This document shows, in pieces, positions 1 through 8,288 of a DNA stretch of 16,797 nt. Location of the stretch: positions 1 through 16,797 of the forward strand of contig JAJZPY010000039.1 in assembly GCA_021811005.1 (NCBI GenBank). The letters run 5' to 3'. The translations under genes were made by a program, and so were the position numbers. The notes beneath the pieces were generated by a model. That model was given only the letters and a program-made list of their open reading frames with translations. It was not told where the DNA came from and did not search any database. Source of the DNA: Pseudomonadota bacterium. Its GTDB lineage: Bacteria; Pseudomonadota; Gammaproteobacteria; Burkholderiales; Ferrovaceae. Position 1 is the first letter of the stretch; each line of letters starts with the position of its first letter.

Positions 1-12
1 GTGTTTTTCCCT

Positions 13-1518
13 ATGGCTTTTGCCGTGATTTGCAGCCGCGCCCTGGAGGGGGTTGCGGCACCCTTGGTGCAGGTGGAAGTTCATCTCGCCAATGGCCTGC
101 CCCAATTCAATCTGGTGGGTCTGCCCGACACGGAAGTGCGCGAAAGCCGGGAGCGGGTGCGGGCAGCCCTGGTCAACTGCGGTTTCCAGTTTCCCGCGCG
201 CCGCGTGACCGTCAATCTCGCGCCGGCCGACCTGCCCAAGCAATCCAGTCGCTTTGACCTGCCGATCGCGCTCGGGATATTGGCGGCTTCCGGCCAGCTG
301 ACCGACCGCACGCTGCATCTTTACGAGTTTGCCGGTGAGCTGGCCTTGAGCGGAGCCTTGCGGCCCGTGCGCGGGGCATTGCCCATGGCTGTGGCGGTGG
401 GCAAAGATGGCCGGAAATTCATTTTGCCGGCAGACTGCGCGGAACAGGGCGCGCTGGCCCGAAGTGCCGAAATATTCGCAGCAGGCCATTTGATGGAAGT
501 TTGTCGGCACTTGTCCGGGGAGCGGCTTCTGAGTCCCCTGCGCGTGGTGCTGCAACCGCAGGATGAGGCCGACTATCCCGACATGACCGAAGTGCGTGGG
601 CAGCTCCAGGCCAAACGTGCCCTGGAAATAGCGGCAGCCGGCGGGCACCATGTCCTGATGGTGGGGCCCCCGGGCACGGGGAAATCCATGCTGGCTGCCC
701 GCTTTCCCGGAATATGCCCGCTTCTGGACCAGCAGGAAGCCCTGGAAGTGGCGGCCATCCGCTCGGCCAGCGAAGAAAACTTTTCCGCCACGCAGTGGCT
801 GCGCAGGCCGTTTCGCCAGCCGCATCATGCGGCAACCGTGGCAGCGCTGGCCGGAGGAGGTCCCCGTTCGGCGCCGGGTGAAGCGTCCCTGGCCCACGGC
901 GGCATTTTGCACCTGGACGAAATGGCGGAATTTTCGCGCAGCGCGCTGGAAGCGCTGCGCGAGCCCCTGGAAACCGGTGTGATCACGGTCTCGCGGGCGG
1001 CCCGAAAAATCACGTACCCGGCCCGCTTCCAGCTGGTGGGAACCATGAATCCCTGTCCCTGCGGTTTTTGGGGGCAGCCGTCGGGTCGTTGCCAGTGTTC
1101 GCAACAGCAGCGGGCGCGTTATCGCAGTCGCATTTCAGGTCCGCTGCGGGACCGCATCGATCTGATGCTGGACGTGCCGCCCCTGACGGCCTGGGAAGTC
1201 CGGCAGAACCCGGAAGGCGAATCGAGTGCCGCGATCCGCAAGCGGGTCGGGCAAGCCGTGCAGCGTCAAAAGGATCGCCAGCAACAACCCAATGCCCGCC
1301 TGCCGGCGGACGCCCTGTCGCGACATGCGGTGCTCGACGGATCAGGCCAGGACATGCTGTTCCATGCCGCAACCCGCTTTAGTCTTTCGGCACGGGCCGT
1401 GCATCGCATTCTGCGCGTGGCGCGTACGGTGGCAGATCTCCGCGGTGATGCGTGCGTGAGCGTGGCCGACCTGGCCGAAGCGATCAGCTATCGAGGCTGG
1501 TCCAGCAGCGAAGCGTGA
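13..1518 (+). CDS. comM: YifB/ComM-family Mg-chelatase-like AAA+ ATPase
   Basis: This is a ComM/YifB-family protein. ComM in other proteobacteria is a hexameric helicase that promotes branch migration when transformed DNA is integrated. From the ATG at 13 it has 501 residues, close to the roughly 506 of E. coli YifB. It shows the N-terminal ChlI-like domain with the family signature EVHLANGLPQFNLVGLPD, Walker A GPPGTGKS (about 218-225) and Walker B GILHLDEMAEF (about 297-307). A Cys cluster of the form CPCG then CQC follows at about 348-362, and the C-terminal Mg_chelatase domain ends it. I chose ATG at 13 because MAFAVICSRAL aligns with the usual family start. A GTG at base 1 is in frame, no ribosome site is visible in the 12 bases available, and the true start could lie outside the window. 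The gene ends 6 bases before the convergent RND pump gene. Confidence 0.93.
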   Translation: MAFAVICSRALEGVAAPLVQVEVHLANGLPQFNLVGLPDTEVRESRERVRAALVNCGFQFPARRVTVNLAPADLPKQSSRFDLPIALGILAASGQLTDRTLHLYEFAGELALSGALRPVRGALPMAVAVGKDGRKFILPADCAEQGALARSAEIFAAGHLMEVCRHLSGERLLSPLRVVLQPQDEADYPDMTEVRGQLQAKRALEIAAAGGHHVLMVGPPGTGKSMLAARFPGICPLLDQQEALEVAAIRSASEENFSATQWLRRPFRQPHHAATVAALAGGGPRSAPGEASLAHGGILHLDEMAEFSRSALEALREPLETGVITVSRAARKITYPARFQLVGTMNPCPCGFWGQPSGRCQCSQQQRARYRSRISGPLRDRIDLMLDVPPLTAWEVRQNPEGESSAAIRKRVGQAVQRQKDRQQQPNARLPADALSRHAVLDGSGQDMLFHAATRFSLSARAVHRILRVARTVADLRGDACVSVADLAEAISYRGWSSSEA

Positions 1519-1524
1519 CCGCGT

Positions 1525-4500
1525 TTATTCGCTTTCTGATGGCGTGGCAGCCGGCCTGCCCTGACCCAGGAAGAAGATCTGGAGTGCGGGCGCCACCACC
1601 AGCAGCATGATCGGTCCCAGCAGCATGCCGCCCACCACCACAGTGGCGAGAGGCTTCTGCACCTGGCTGCCGATGCCGGTGGAGACGGCGGCCGGCAACA
1701 GGCCGATGCAGGCGGACAACGCCGTCATCAGCATGGGCCGCATGCGCTGCTCGGCCGCATTGAACATGGCTTCCACCGGAGGCAGGCCTTCCACGTCGAC
1801 CAGATGGTTGTAGTAGGTGATGACCAGGATGCCATTCATGACCGACACCCCGAACAGCGACACAAAGCCGATGGCGGCGGACACGCTGAAATGCAGGCCG
1901 GTCACGTACAGCGCGAAAATGCCGCCGGCAATGGAGAACGGAATCGCTGCCAGCGCCAGCAGGCTGTCGCGCACCGAACTGAACAGGGTGTAGAGCAGGA
2001 TCACGATGATGGCGAGCGCCACGGGCAGAACGAATGCCAGGCGCTTTTTGGCCAGCTGCAATTCCTCGAACTCCCCCGACCACGCCAGGCGATACCCTTC
2101 GGGCAGGACGACTTTTTCGGCCACCCGACGCTGGGCTTCGGCCACCGTGCTGCCCAGATCGCGTCCGCGCACGCTGAACTTGACCGGAATGAAGCGCTGG
2201 TTCCGTTCGTGGTAGATGTAGGAAGCCCCGGTGTCCAGGCTGATGCGGGCCAGTTCGCTCAGGGGGATGTAAGCCGTCGTGCCCGACGGGGTCTGGTAGC
2301 CCACCTTGATGCGCCCGACCGCTTCGATGTCCTTGCGGTATTCCGGCGACAGCCGCACGGTCAGGCCGAACTGGCGGTCGCCTTCGTACACCGTGGTGGC
2401 CTGCGTGCCGCCCAGGGCCGCCTGCACCACGGCGTTGACGTCTCCGGTATTGAGGCCATAGCGCGCGGCTTTGGCGCGATCCACGGCGACATTGAGGTTG
2501 GGTTGCCCCAGCACGCGGAACACGCCGAGGTCGGTCACTCCCCGTATTTTGGACATCTCTGCCTGGACCTGGTCAGCCAGCTTTTCCAGGATGGCCAGGT
2601 CCGGGCCCAGGATTTTGACGGAGTTGGCCCCCTTGATGCCGGACAGCCCTTCTTCCACGTTGTCCTGGATGTACTGGGAGAAATTGAGTTCGACCCCGGT
2701 AAATTCGCTGTCGAACTCCTTCTGGATCTGGTCGATCAGCTTTTTCTTGGTCATGCCGCTCGGCCATTCGTCAAAAGGCTTGAGCGGCACGAAAAACTCG
2801 GCATTGTAGAAACCGGCCGCGTCGCTGCCGTTGTCCGGTCGCCCATGCTGTGAAACGGCGGTGATGACTTCCGGATGGCTGATCAGGATGCGGCGCATCC
2901 GGTCCACCACGGGCATCCCGGCTTCCAGGGAAATGGTGGGCGGCATGGTCACGCGGATCCACAGGTTGCCCTCTTCCAGCGTGGGCAGAAATTCGGATCC
3001 GATGCGTGTGAACAGGGCGAACGACAGAACCAGGAACAGCACGCCCAGCAGCACGGTCTGGCGCACGTGCGTCAACGCCCAGCGCAGCACCGGACGGTAA
3101 ATGGCGCGCAGTTTTTGCACCAGCAGCGTTTCCTTTTCCTTCACCTGTTTGGGCAACAGCAGGGAAGCCAGCACCGGCGTGACGGTGAATGTGGCCAGCA
3201 GCGCGCCCGCCAGGGCGTAGCCGTAGGTGCGGGCCATGGGGCCGAAAATCTGACCCTCCACGCCTTGCATGGTGAACAGGGGAATGAAGGCCGCCACCGT
3301 GATGGCAGTGGAAAAGAGGATGGCACGATCCACCTGGATGGCGCTGACGAAAATGAGGCGCAGGCGGTTGGTCCAGCCGTGGCTGGAAAGCAGCTGCCGA
3401 TAGCCGCTTTGCGCCTGATCGTGCAGCAGTTCGGTGCGGGCATCAGCCCTTTTCTGGAAATTCCTGAACACGTTTTCCACCAGGATGACCGCCGAGTCCA
3501 CGATGATGCCGAAGTCGACGGCGCCCAGGGAAAGCAGGTTGGCGGATTCGCCGGTCAGCACCAGGATGATGATGCTGAAAAACAGGGCGAAGGGAATGTT
3601 GGCGCTGACGATGATGGCGCTGCGCAGATCGCCCAGAAAAATCCACTGGATGAAAAATACCAGCAGGCACCCGAAAATCAGGTTGTGGACCACCGTGTGG
3701 GTGGTGACGGAGACGAGCGAAGTCCGGTCATAAAACGGCACCAGCTTGACGCCGGCGGGCAACGACCCGTCGCTGTTGATTTTCTTCACTTCGGCCTGGA
3801 TGCGCGCCACCACGTCGTTGGTTTGCATGGTCCGGTTCATTACCACGATGGCGGCCACGACATCGTCCTCCTTGTCCCGCCCTGCCCTTCCCAGACGTGG
3901 CACATAGCCCACGGAAACCTTGGCGATGTCAGCCACGCGCACGGGGACCCCGCCCTTCTGGCTGAGCACGATGTTCTCGATGTCGCCGACGTTATGGCCT
4001 TGGGTCAGGTCCAGTGCGCCACCCGTGTCGATCAGCCCGATACCGCGGATGTTGATCGACTGCTGGCCGAAATGGATGGTGCGGCCGCCCACGTTGATGT
4101 TGGCGTTGGCGATGGCGGACAGCAATTGCGGCACCGTGACGCTGTAGGCTTCCAGCTTGTGCAGGTCCGCTTCCACTTCGAATTCCTTGGTGGTCCCCCC
4201 CCAGGTATTGACCTGAACGACGCCGGGCACTGTCAGCAACCGGCGTTGCACGATCCAGTCCTGGACCGTACGCAGGTTGGTCAGGCCAAAGCCGGGCGGA
4301 CCGGTCAGCTGGTAACGGTAGACTTCGCCCACCAGGCTGGAAGCCTGGATCTGGGGCGACACGTTGTTGGGGAGGCTCACGTTTTGCTGCAGGCTCAGCG
4401 CGGCCTGGGTGTAGGCGAAGTAGTAGTCGATGCCGTAGTGAAAGGTGACGCGCAGGAATGAAAGTCCGGTGAACGAGGTGGAACGGATGACGTCCACGCC

Positions 4501-4731
4501 GGGCGTGGCGGCCAGGCCCACTTCCATGGGCACCGTGTAATAGCGTTCCATTTCCTCGGCGGAAAGTCCTGGCGACTGGGCGGTGATTTCCAGAATGACC
4601 GGGGCCGGGTTGGGATAGGCTTCCACATTGAGCTTGTTGTAGGCCAGCAGTCCTGCGCCCAGGAATGCGGCCAGCAAGATCAGGATGATGGGCCGGCGGC
4701 TCAGGGAGAAGGCCAGGAGGTTTTTCAGCAT
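1525..4731 (-). CDS. CusA/CzcA-family RND efflux permease
   Basis: This is the inner-membrane proton-driven pump of a tripartite RND system, 1068 residues, normal for the family. The N-terminal membrane segment (about 13-31) is followed by a periplasmic porter domain. The heavy-metal-efflux signature DFGIIVDSAVILVEN in TM4 carries the proton-relay acids D406, D412 and E419. The second half repeats the plan, with a second N-terminal segment at about 558-575 and TM segments from about 898 to 1055. The part LNFSQYIQDNVEEGLSGIKG is typical of CzcA-like pumps. I see no His-rich or Met-rich metal-binding stretch, so the substrate (divalent metal, monovalent metal or organic compound) is undecided. 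It is the last gene of the operon and starts 3 bases after the adaptor stop. Its stop lies 6 bases from the convergent comM stop, leaving no room for a separate terminator. Confidence 0.95.
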   Translation of the reverse strand: MLKNLLAFSLSRRPIILILLAAFLGAGLLAYNKLNVEAYPNPAPVILEITAQSPGLSAEEMERYYTVPMEVGLAATPGVDVIRSTSFTGLSFLRVTFHYGIDYYFAYTQAALSLQQNVSLPNNVSPQIQASSLVGEVYRYQLTGPPGFGLTNLRTVQDWIVQRRLLTVPGVVQVNTWGGTTKEFEVEADLHKLEAYSVTVPQLLSAIANANINVGGRTIHFGQQSINIRGIGLIDTGGALDLTQGHNVGDIENIVLSQKGGVPVRVADIAKVSVGYVPRLGRAGRDKEDDVVAAIVVMNRTMQTNDVVARIQAEVKKINSDGSLPAGVKLVPFYDRTSLVSVTTHTVVHNLIFGCLLVFFIQWIFLGDLRSAIIVSANIPFALFFSIIILVLTGESANLLSLGAVDFGIIVDSAVILVENVFRNFQKRADARTELLHDQAQSGYRQLLSSHGWTNRLRLIFVSAIQVDRAILFSTAITVAAFIPLFTMQGVEGQIFGPMARTYGYALAGALLATFTVTPVLASLLLPKQVKEKETLLVQKLRAIYRPVLRWALTHVRQTVLLGVLFLVLSFALFTRIGSEFLPTLEEGNLWIRVTMPPTISLEAGMPVVDRMRRILISHPEVITAVSQHGRPDNGSDAAGFYNAEFFVPLKPFDEWPSGMTKKKLIDQIQKEFDSEFTGVELNFSQYIQDNVEEGLSGIKGANSVKILGPDLAILEKLADQVQAEMSKIRGVTDLGVFRVLGQPNLNVAVDRAKAARYGLNTGDVNAVVQAALGGTQATTVYEGDRQFGLTVRLSPEYRKDIEAVGRIKVGYQTPSGTTAYIPLSELARISLDTGASYIYHERNQRFIPVKFSVRGRDLGSTVAEAQRRVAEKVVLPEGYRLAWSGEFEELQLAKKRLAFVLPVALAIIVILLYTLFSSVRDSLLALAAIPFSIAGGIFALYVTGLHFSVSAAIGFVSLFGVSVMNGILVITYYNHLVDVEGLPPVEAMFNAAEQRMRPMLMTALSACIGLLPAAVSTGIGSQVQKPLATVVVGGMLLGPIMLLVVAPALQIFFLGQGRPAATPSESE

Positions 4732-4734
4732 GGG

Positions 4735-5925
4735 TCAGTGCATCCCGGCTTCGTAGGCGTGGCTGAGGAAAATCGCCCCTTCGGTGGCCACGTTTTCTCC
4801 GGCCTGGAGGCCGTTCAGGATCTGGTACTGTCCACCCTGTTGCAGCCCGAGGGTGACGGTGCGCTTGTAAAACCGGTGCCGGTCAGTGGTCACCCAGACA
4901 CTCATCGTGCCATCGTGTTCACGCACCACGCTGTCCGCGGGCACGGCGGGAGAATGGGCCGTGACGCCGGTTTGTATGGCGAAGTTGGCCAGCATGCCGG
5001 GACGGAGCTCATGTTGCGGATCCCGGATTTCTGCCCGCACGGCCAAACGATGGGTGCCTGGGTCCACGGCTGCGCCGATGTTGGTGATTTTCCCCTGGAA
5101 CGTCCGGCCCGGATAAGCCATCAGGGTGACTTCGACGGGCTGTCCCAACCGCAGGGCCGGGGCATCGCTCTCGCTCACGTTGGCGATCATCCAGAGGGTG
5201 GAGATATCGGCCACGGTGAACGGCGCAGGAGGGGTTCCCGGCTGGGCCAGGATGCCTGGCGCGGCGCTCCGGCTCACGACCCGGCCGCTGACCGGGCTTC
5301 TCACCAGCAAGGTGGCATCCACGCGCCGGGCCAGCACGATCTGGTCCATTTGCACATCGGTTTTCCCGAAAATGCGCACGGCATCGCGCGCGGCCTTGTA
5401 GGCGCCTTCGGCGCTTTGCTGGTCGGAAATGGCCTGCTGCAGATCCTTTTCCGAAATGCCTTGCACGCCATACAGTTGCTGGGCCCGTTCCAGGGCGCGC
5501 TGGGTGAGGTCGCGCACCCCGGCGCTGCTGATCAGCGTGGATTCGGCCTGCAGCAGGTCGGGGCTCTCAACGGCGTACAAGGGCGCCCCTTTTTGCACGT
5601 CCTGGCCGACATTGGTAAAGATGGCGCTGATCTTTCCCTGGTAGGAAGGAAAAACGGGAACGGTCCTGTCGTCGTTGAAAGCGATGTTGCCCACGGCATC
5701 CCGTGTGGCGGCAAACGTGCCGGTTTCCACGGGCCGGACCTGAATCTGCTGGGCCTGGGCGTCCGTGAGTTCGATGAACGCATTTGCCGTCCCATGCGGC
5801 GAAGGCTTCGTCGTTGCCGGCTGTGCGTCCTGCAGGGCGAGCAGGGGTGTGCTCCAGTACAGTCCGCAGGCCAGCAGCACCGCTGTGACGCCCAAAGCGG
5901 CGGTTTTACTTTTTGAAACGGTCAT
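4735..5925 (-). CDS. RND efflux periplasmic adaptor (CzcB/CusB-like membrane fusion protein)
   Basis: This adaptor links the RND pump to the outer-membrane channel across the periplasm. I chose the ATG at 5925, giving 396 residues. It overlaps the stop of the upstream channel gene as ATGA, has a GGGAGA ribosome site 9 bases upstream, and begins with a basic stretch and a hydrophobic anchor (about 9-30). A longer frame from 5979 would add 18 Pro/Arg-rich residues before the anchor and is unlikely. The order is membrane anchor, CzcB-like barrel start (IELTDAQAQQIQVRPVETG, about 51-69), first half of the lipoyl domain (about 92-125), alpha-hairpin (about 125-200), second lipoyl half (RSPVSGRVV, about 209-217), beta-barrel and C-terminal membrane-proximal domain. 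The Met-rich or His-rich metal chaperone ends seen in some CusB and CzcB proteins are absent. Confidence 0.93.
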   Translation of the reverse strand: MTVSKSKTAALGVTAVLLACGLYWSTPLLALQDAQPATTKPSPHGTANAFIELTDAQAQQIQVRPVETGTFAATRDAVGNIAFNDDRTVPVFPSYQGKISAIFTNVGQDVQKGAPLYAVESPDLLQAESTLISSAGVRDLTQRALERAQQLYGVQGISEKDLQQAISDQQSAEGAYKAARDAVRIFGKTDVQMDQIVLARRVDATLLVRSPVSGRVVSRSAAPGILAQPGTPPAPFTVADISTLWMIANVSESDAPALRLGQPVEVTLMAYPGRTFQGKITNIGAAVDPGTHRLAVRAEIRDPQHELRPGMLANFAIQTGVTAHSPAVPADSVVREHDGTMSVWVTTDRHRFYKRTVTLGLQQGGQYQILNGLQAGENVATEGAIFLSHAYEAGMH

Positions 5926-7490
5926 GGCGTGGCGTCTCCCTGCGACGAATGGGCCCGGATTTCGTCCGGGCGGTGCCACCAGCCTCCGCCCAGCGCCTGG
6001 TACAAGGCTGCAGCATCGCCCAGGCGATTGGTTTCAACCTGGATGGATGTGATGGCGGATTGCTGATAAGACTGGTCGGCGGCCAGCAGTACGGGGTAGC
6101 TCACCTGGCCCAGTTCATACTGCTTGCGCGTGATGGTGAGCGCTTTTTGTGCGGCATCGCGGGAACGGGTGGCAGCGCGGTAGGCCGTCGCATCCGACTG
6201 GATGGCGTGCAGCGTGTCCGCCACGTTCTGGAAGGCGGCCAGCACCGTGCTCCTGTATTGGGCTGCGGCTTGCTGCAGGGCTTCGCGCGCCCCCTGTTCG
6301 CGCGCGCTCAGCGTGCCGCCGTCAAAGACGGGGAGCGAAATGTCGCCGATCAGGTTGAAGAAGCCGCCGCCGGTCTGGAACATCTGGCTGGGAACCGAAG
6401 CTTCGCCGCCCAGCAGTCCGGTGATGGAAAACTGCGGGAAACGGTTGGCGATGGCGACGCCGATCTGGGCGTTGGCAGCATGGAACTGGGCTTCGGCGGC
6501 GCGCACGTCGGGTCGCTGCTCCACCAGACGGGAAGGCAGGCTCACGGGCAGTTCCTGCGGCAGGTGAATGGACGACAGTTCGAATGTTTCCGGGACCTCT
6601 TCGTTCGGCAATTGGCCCGCCAGTACGCGAATCAGGTCGCGGGTCTGGGCAAGCTGCTGGCGCAGCGGCACCAGGGCCTGTTCGGCTTGCGCCAGGGCCA
6701 GTTCCTGGGCTGACAGGTCGATGCCGTTGATGTAGCCGTATTTGAATTGCTTGTGCGAGATCTGGAGCAGCTTGCGGTTGTCTTCAACAATGCTTTCCAT
6801 GGCCGCAATCTGCGCGCGCACCGAAGCTTCCTGCAGGGCGGCAGCCACCACGTTGGAGGCCAGCGTGATGTAGGCGGCTTCCAGCTGGAATTTCTGGGAC
6901 TCGGCCTGTGCTTCCAGCGATTCCACCTGGCGGCGGTTGCCACCGAACACGTCCGGTGCGTAATTCAGGGTCACCTGGGCCGTGTGGAAGTTGTAGTAGA
7001 CCGGCCCATTGTAAGGTGCCGGTCCTGAGGGGTTGGAATAGGTCTGGATGATGGTGCCGTTGCCCTGTACCCCGGGTGAGTTGCCTCCCATGTTGCCGGC
7101 CAGCTTGTTGCGCGTGGGCAGGTATTCCAGCCCTAACGTGGGGTAGAAGAACCCCTGCTGGGCCAGGGTGTTTTGCTGGGCCTGGCGCAAGGCGGCCTGG
7201 GCGGCTTCGATCGAAGGGTTGGCCTTGAAGGCGCGTTCGATCAGGGCATTGAGTTGCGGAGACTGGAACAGGGTCCACCAGTCGAAGGGGATGTCTTTGC
7301 CGGCGTTGAAACGCGGCAAACCGGGGGCAGTCCGGGAAGCCTGCTCGAGTTGGGCCACGCTTTGCCCCGGGGCGTAGCCTTCTGCCGCAGGCGCCTCGGG
7401 CCGCGCAAAATCGGGCCCGAGCGCGCACCCGGCCAGCAGGGAACAGCAGGCGGCTGCGGTGAAAAGGCGAATTTTGATCAAGCGGTTCAC
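5922..7490 (-). CDS. OprM/NodT-family outer-membrane efflux lipoprotein
   Basis: This is the trimeric outer-membrane channel of the tripartite pump, 522 residues. A lipoprotein signal ends in LLAGC with Cys22 as the predicted lipidation site, followed by ALGPDFARPEAP, the family hallmark after the lipobox. Two outer-membrane efflux protein repeats follow (about 80-290 and 315-500). The second contains the typical segment SRLVEQRPDVRAAEA (about 320-334). The start is GTG at 7490 with no clear Shine-Dalgarno sequence, but the signal peptide begins properly there. It is the first gene of the operon; its TGA overlaps the ATG of the adaptor. A NodT-type channel with a CzcA-type pump is less usual than a CzcC-type channel. 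The gene is divergent from the response regulator, with 117 bases between the starts. Confidence 0.93.
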   Translation of the reverse strand: MNRLIKIRLFTAAACCSLLAGCALGPDFARPEAPAAEGYAPGQSVAQLEQASRTAPGLPRFNAGKDIPFDWWTLFQSPQLNALIERAFKANPSIEAAQAALRQAQQNTLAQQGFFYPTLGLEYLPTRNKLAGNMGGNSPGVQGNGTIIQTYSNPSGPAPYNGPVYYNFHTAQVTLNYAPDVFGGNRRQVESLEAQAESQKFQLEAAYITLASNVVAAALQEASVRAQIAAMESIVEDNRKLLQISHKQFKYGYINGIDLSAQELALAQAEQALVPLRQQLAQTRDLIRVLAGQLPNEEVPETFELSSIHLPQELPVSLPSRLVEQRPDVRAAEAQFHAANAQIGVAIANRFPQFSITGLLGGEASVPSQMFQTGGGFFNLIGDISLPVFDGGTLSAREQGAREALQQAAAQYRSTVLAAFQNVADTLHAIQSDATAYRAATRSRDAAQKALTITRKQYELGQVSYPVLLAADQSYQQSAITSIQVETNRLGDAAALYQALGGGWWHRPDEIRAHSSQGDATP

Positions 7491-7537
7491 GGGGTGGTGT
7501 CCATAACGGGCGGTAAAGTTGCCTGAGCTCTCCGCCT

Positions 7538-7554
7538 ACGGGATAAAATCCCGT
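7538..7554. repeat. Perfect 7-base inverted repeat in divergent intergenic region
   Basis: ACGGGAT (7538-7544) and ATCCCGT (7548-7554) are perfect reverse complements around AAA. The element lies between the efflux operon and the two-component genes. It contains TAAAAT (7544-7549), a possible -10 box for the regulator genes. If the efflux operon starts near 7566, the repeat would form a hairpin in its leader RNA. There is no U-run, so a terminator is unlikely. An operator is an inference. Confidence 0.5.
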
Positions 7555-7572
7555 CCAGGGCAGGAGCGGCGC

Positions 7573-7606
7573 ATTTTGCACGCTTTTGCTGACAGGGAAC
7601 TGACAG
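7573..7606 (-). promoter_or_regulatory. Candidate efflux-operon promoter with OmpR-type direct repeat
   Basis: On the minus strand CTGTCAG occurs twice (7606-7600 and 7595-7589), offset by 11 bases, one helical turn. This is the usual layout of OmpR-family half-sites. Ten bases downstream is CAAAAT (7578-7573), a 4/6 match to a -10 box, which would place the repeat over the -35 region as in OmpR/PhoB-type activation. The predicted start is near 7566, giving a leader of about 76 bases before the channel gene. The same repeat lies directly upstream of the response-regulator GTG, so autoregulation is also possible. The repeat is seen directly; its function is inferred. Confidence 0.45.
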
Positions 7607-7607
7607 C

Positions 7608-8288
7608 GTGCGCATACTGGTGGTCGAAGATGACAGAACCCTCGGCAAGGCCATGTCGGCTTCGCTGGAACATTCCGGGTTTGCCGTGGACTGGGTGGGC
7701 GGAATTGCCGATGCGCAGCACATGCTGGGCAGCGAACATTTTGACGCCATCGTGCTGGACCTGGGCCTGCCTGACGGCGATGGCTATGCCGTGGTCCGTG
7801 CCTTGCGGCAGAAGGGGGCGACGTTGCCCGTGCTCATCCTGACGGCCCGGGATGCCGTGGAAGACCGTGTGCAGGGGCTGGACCTGGGCGCCGACGATTA
7901 CATCGTAAAACCGGTGGCCATGGCGGAATTGCAGGCCCGCTTGCGGGCGCTCATTCGTCGCAGCGCGGGAACCGGCAGCGCCCGCTTCAGCATCGGCGCG
8001 CTCACGCTTGATACCGCGGGGCGGCGTGCATTCCTGCAGGAACAGCCGCTGGATTTGTCGGGGCGCGAATGGGGCGTGCTCGAATACCTGGCCACCCATG
8101 CCCGCCGCATCGTGTCCAAGGAACAGCTGATCCAGGCCCTGACAAGCCTGGGGCAGGATCTCAGCGAAAACGCCATCGAAGCTTACGTGCACCGCCTGCG
8201 CGGAAAAATCGAAGGGTCGGGAACCGTCATCCGGACCGTGCGCGGGCTGGGCTACATGCTGGAACAGACCGATGAGCCGGCGCACTAG
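7608..8288 (+). CDS. OmpR-family response regulator (TctD/QseB-like)
   Basis: This is a DNA-binding response regulator of 226 residues. The receiver domain (about 1-115) has the acidic pair D8/D9, phospho-acceptor D51 in LDLGLPDGDG, T79 and K101. It is followed by a winged-helix OmpR/PhoB DNA-binding domain (about 125-222) ending in RTVRGLGYMLE. The start is GTG at 7608, where MRILVVEDD is the standard N-terminus; GGGA about 11 bases upstream is a weak ribosome site. The 3' end overlaps the histidine kinase gene by 17 bases, so the two are co-expressed. It is divergent from the efflux operon and probably controls it. The family (QseB, PmrA, TctD) does not fix the signal. Confidence 0.93.
   Translation: MRILVVEDDRTLGKAMSASLEHSGFAVDWVGGIADAQHMLGSEHFDAIVLDLGLPDGDGYAVVRALRQKGATLPVLILTARDAVEDRVQGLDLGADDYIVKPVAMAELQARLRALIRRSAGTGSARFSIGALTLDTAGRRAFLQEQPLDLSGREWGVLEYLATHARRIVSKEQLIQALTSLGQDLSENAIEAYVHRLRGKIEGSGTVIRTVRGLGYMLEQTDEPAH

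Noticed and set aside
2875..4461. Long open frame (528 codons) on the + strand opposite the RND permease
   Set aside because: Antisense shadow in GC-rich DNA. The product is rich in His, Gln and Gly with no recognisable domain, while the minus strand encodes a complete RND pump.
4738..5916. Open frame of 392 codons opposite the adaptor gene
   Set aside because: Antisense shadow; no family features. The minus-strand adaptor is complete and overlaps its operon partners properly.
7487..7504. Five-codon frame (MDTTP) on the minus strand whose TGA overlaps the GTG start of the channel gene
   Set aside because: It could be a leader peptide, but there is no ribosome site and so short a frame is expected by chance.
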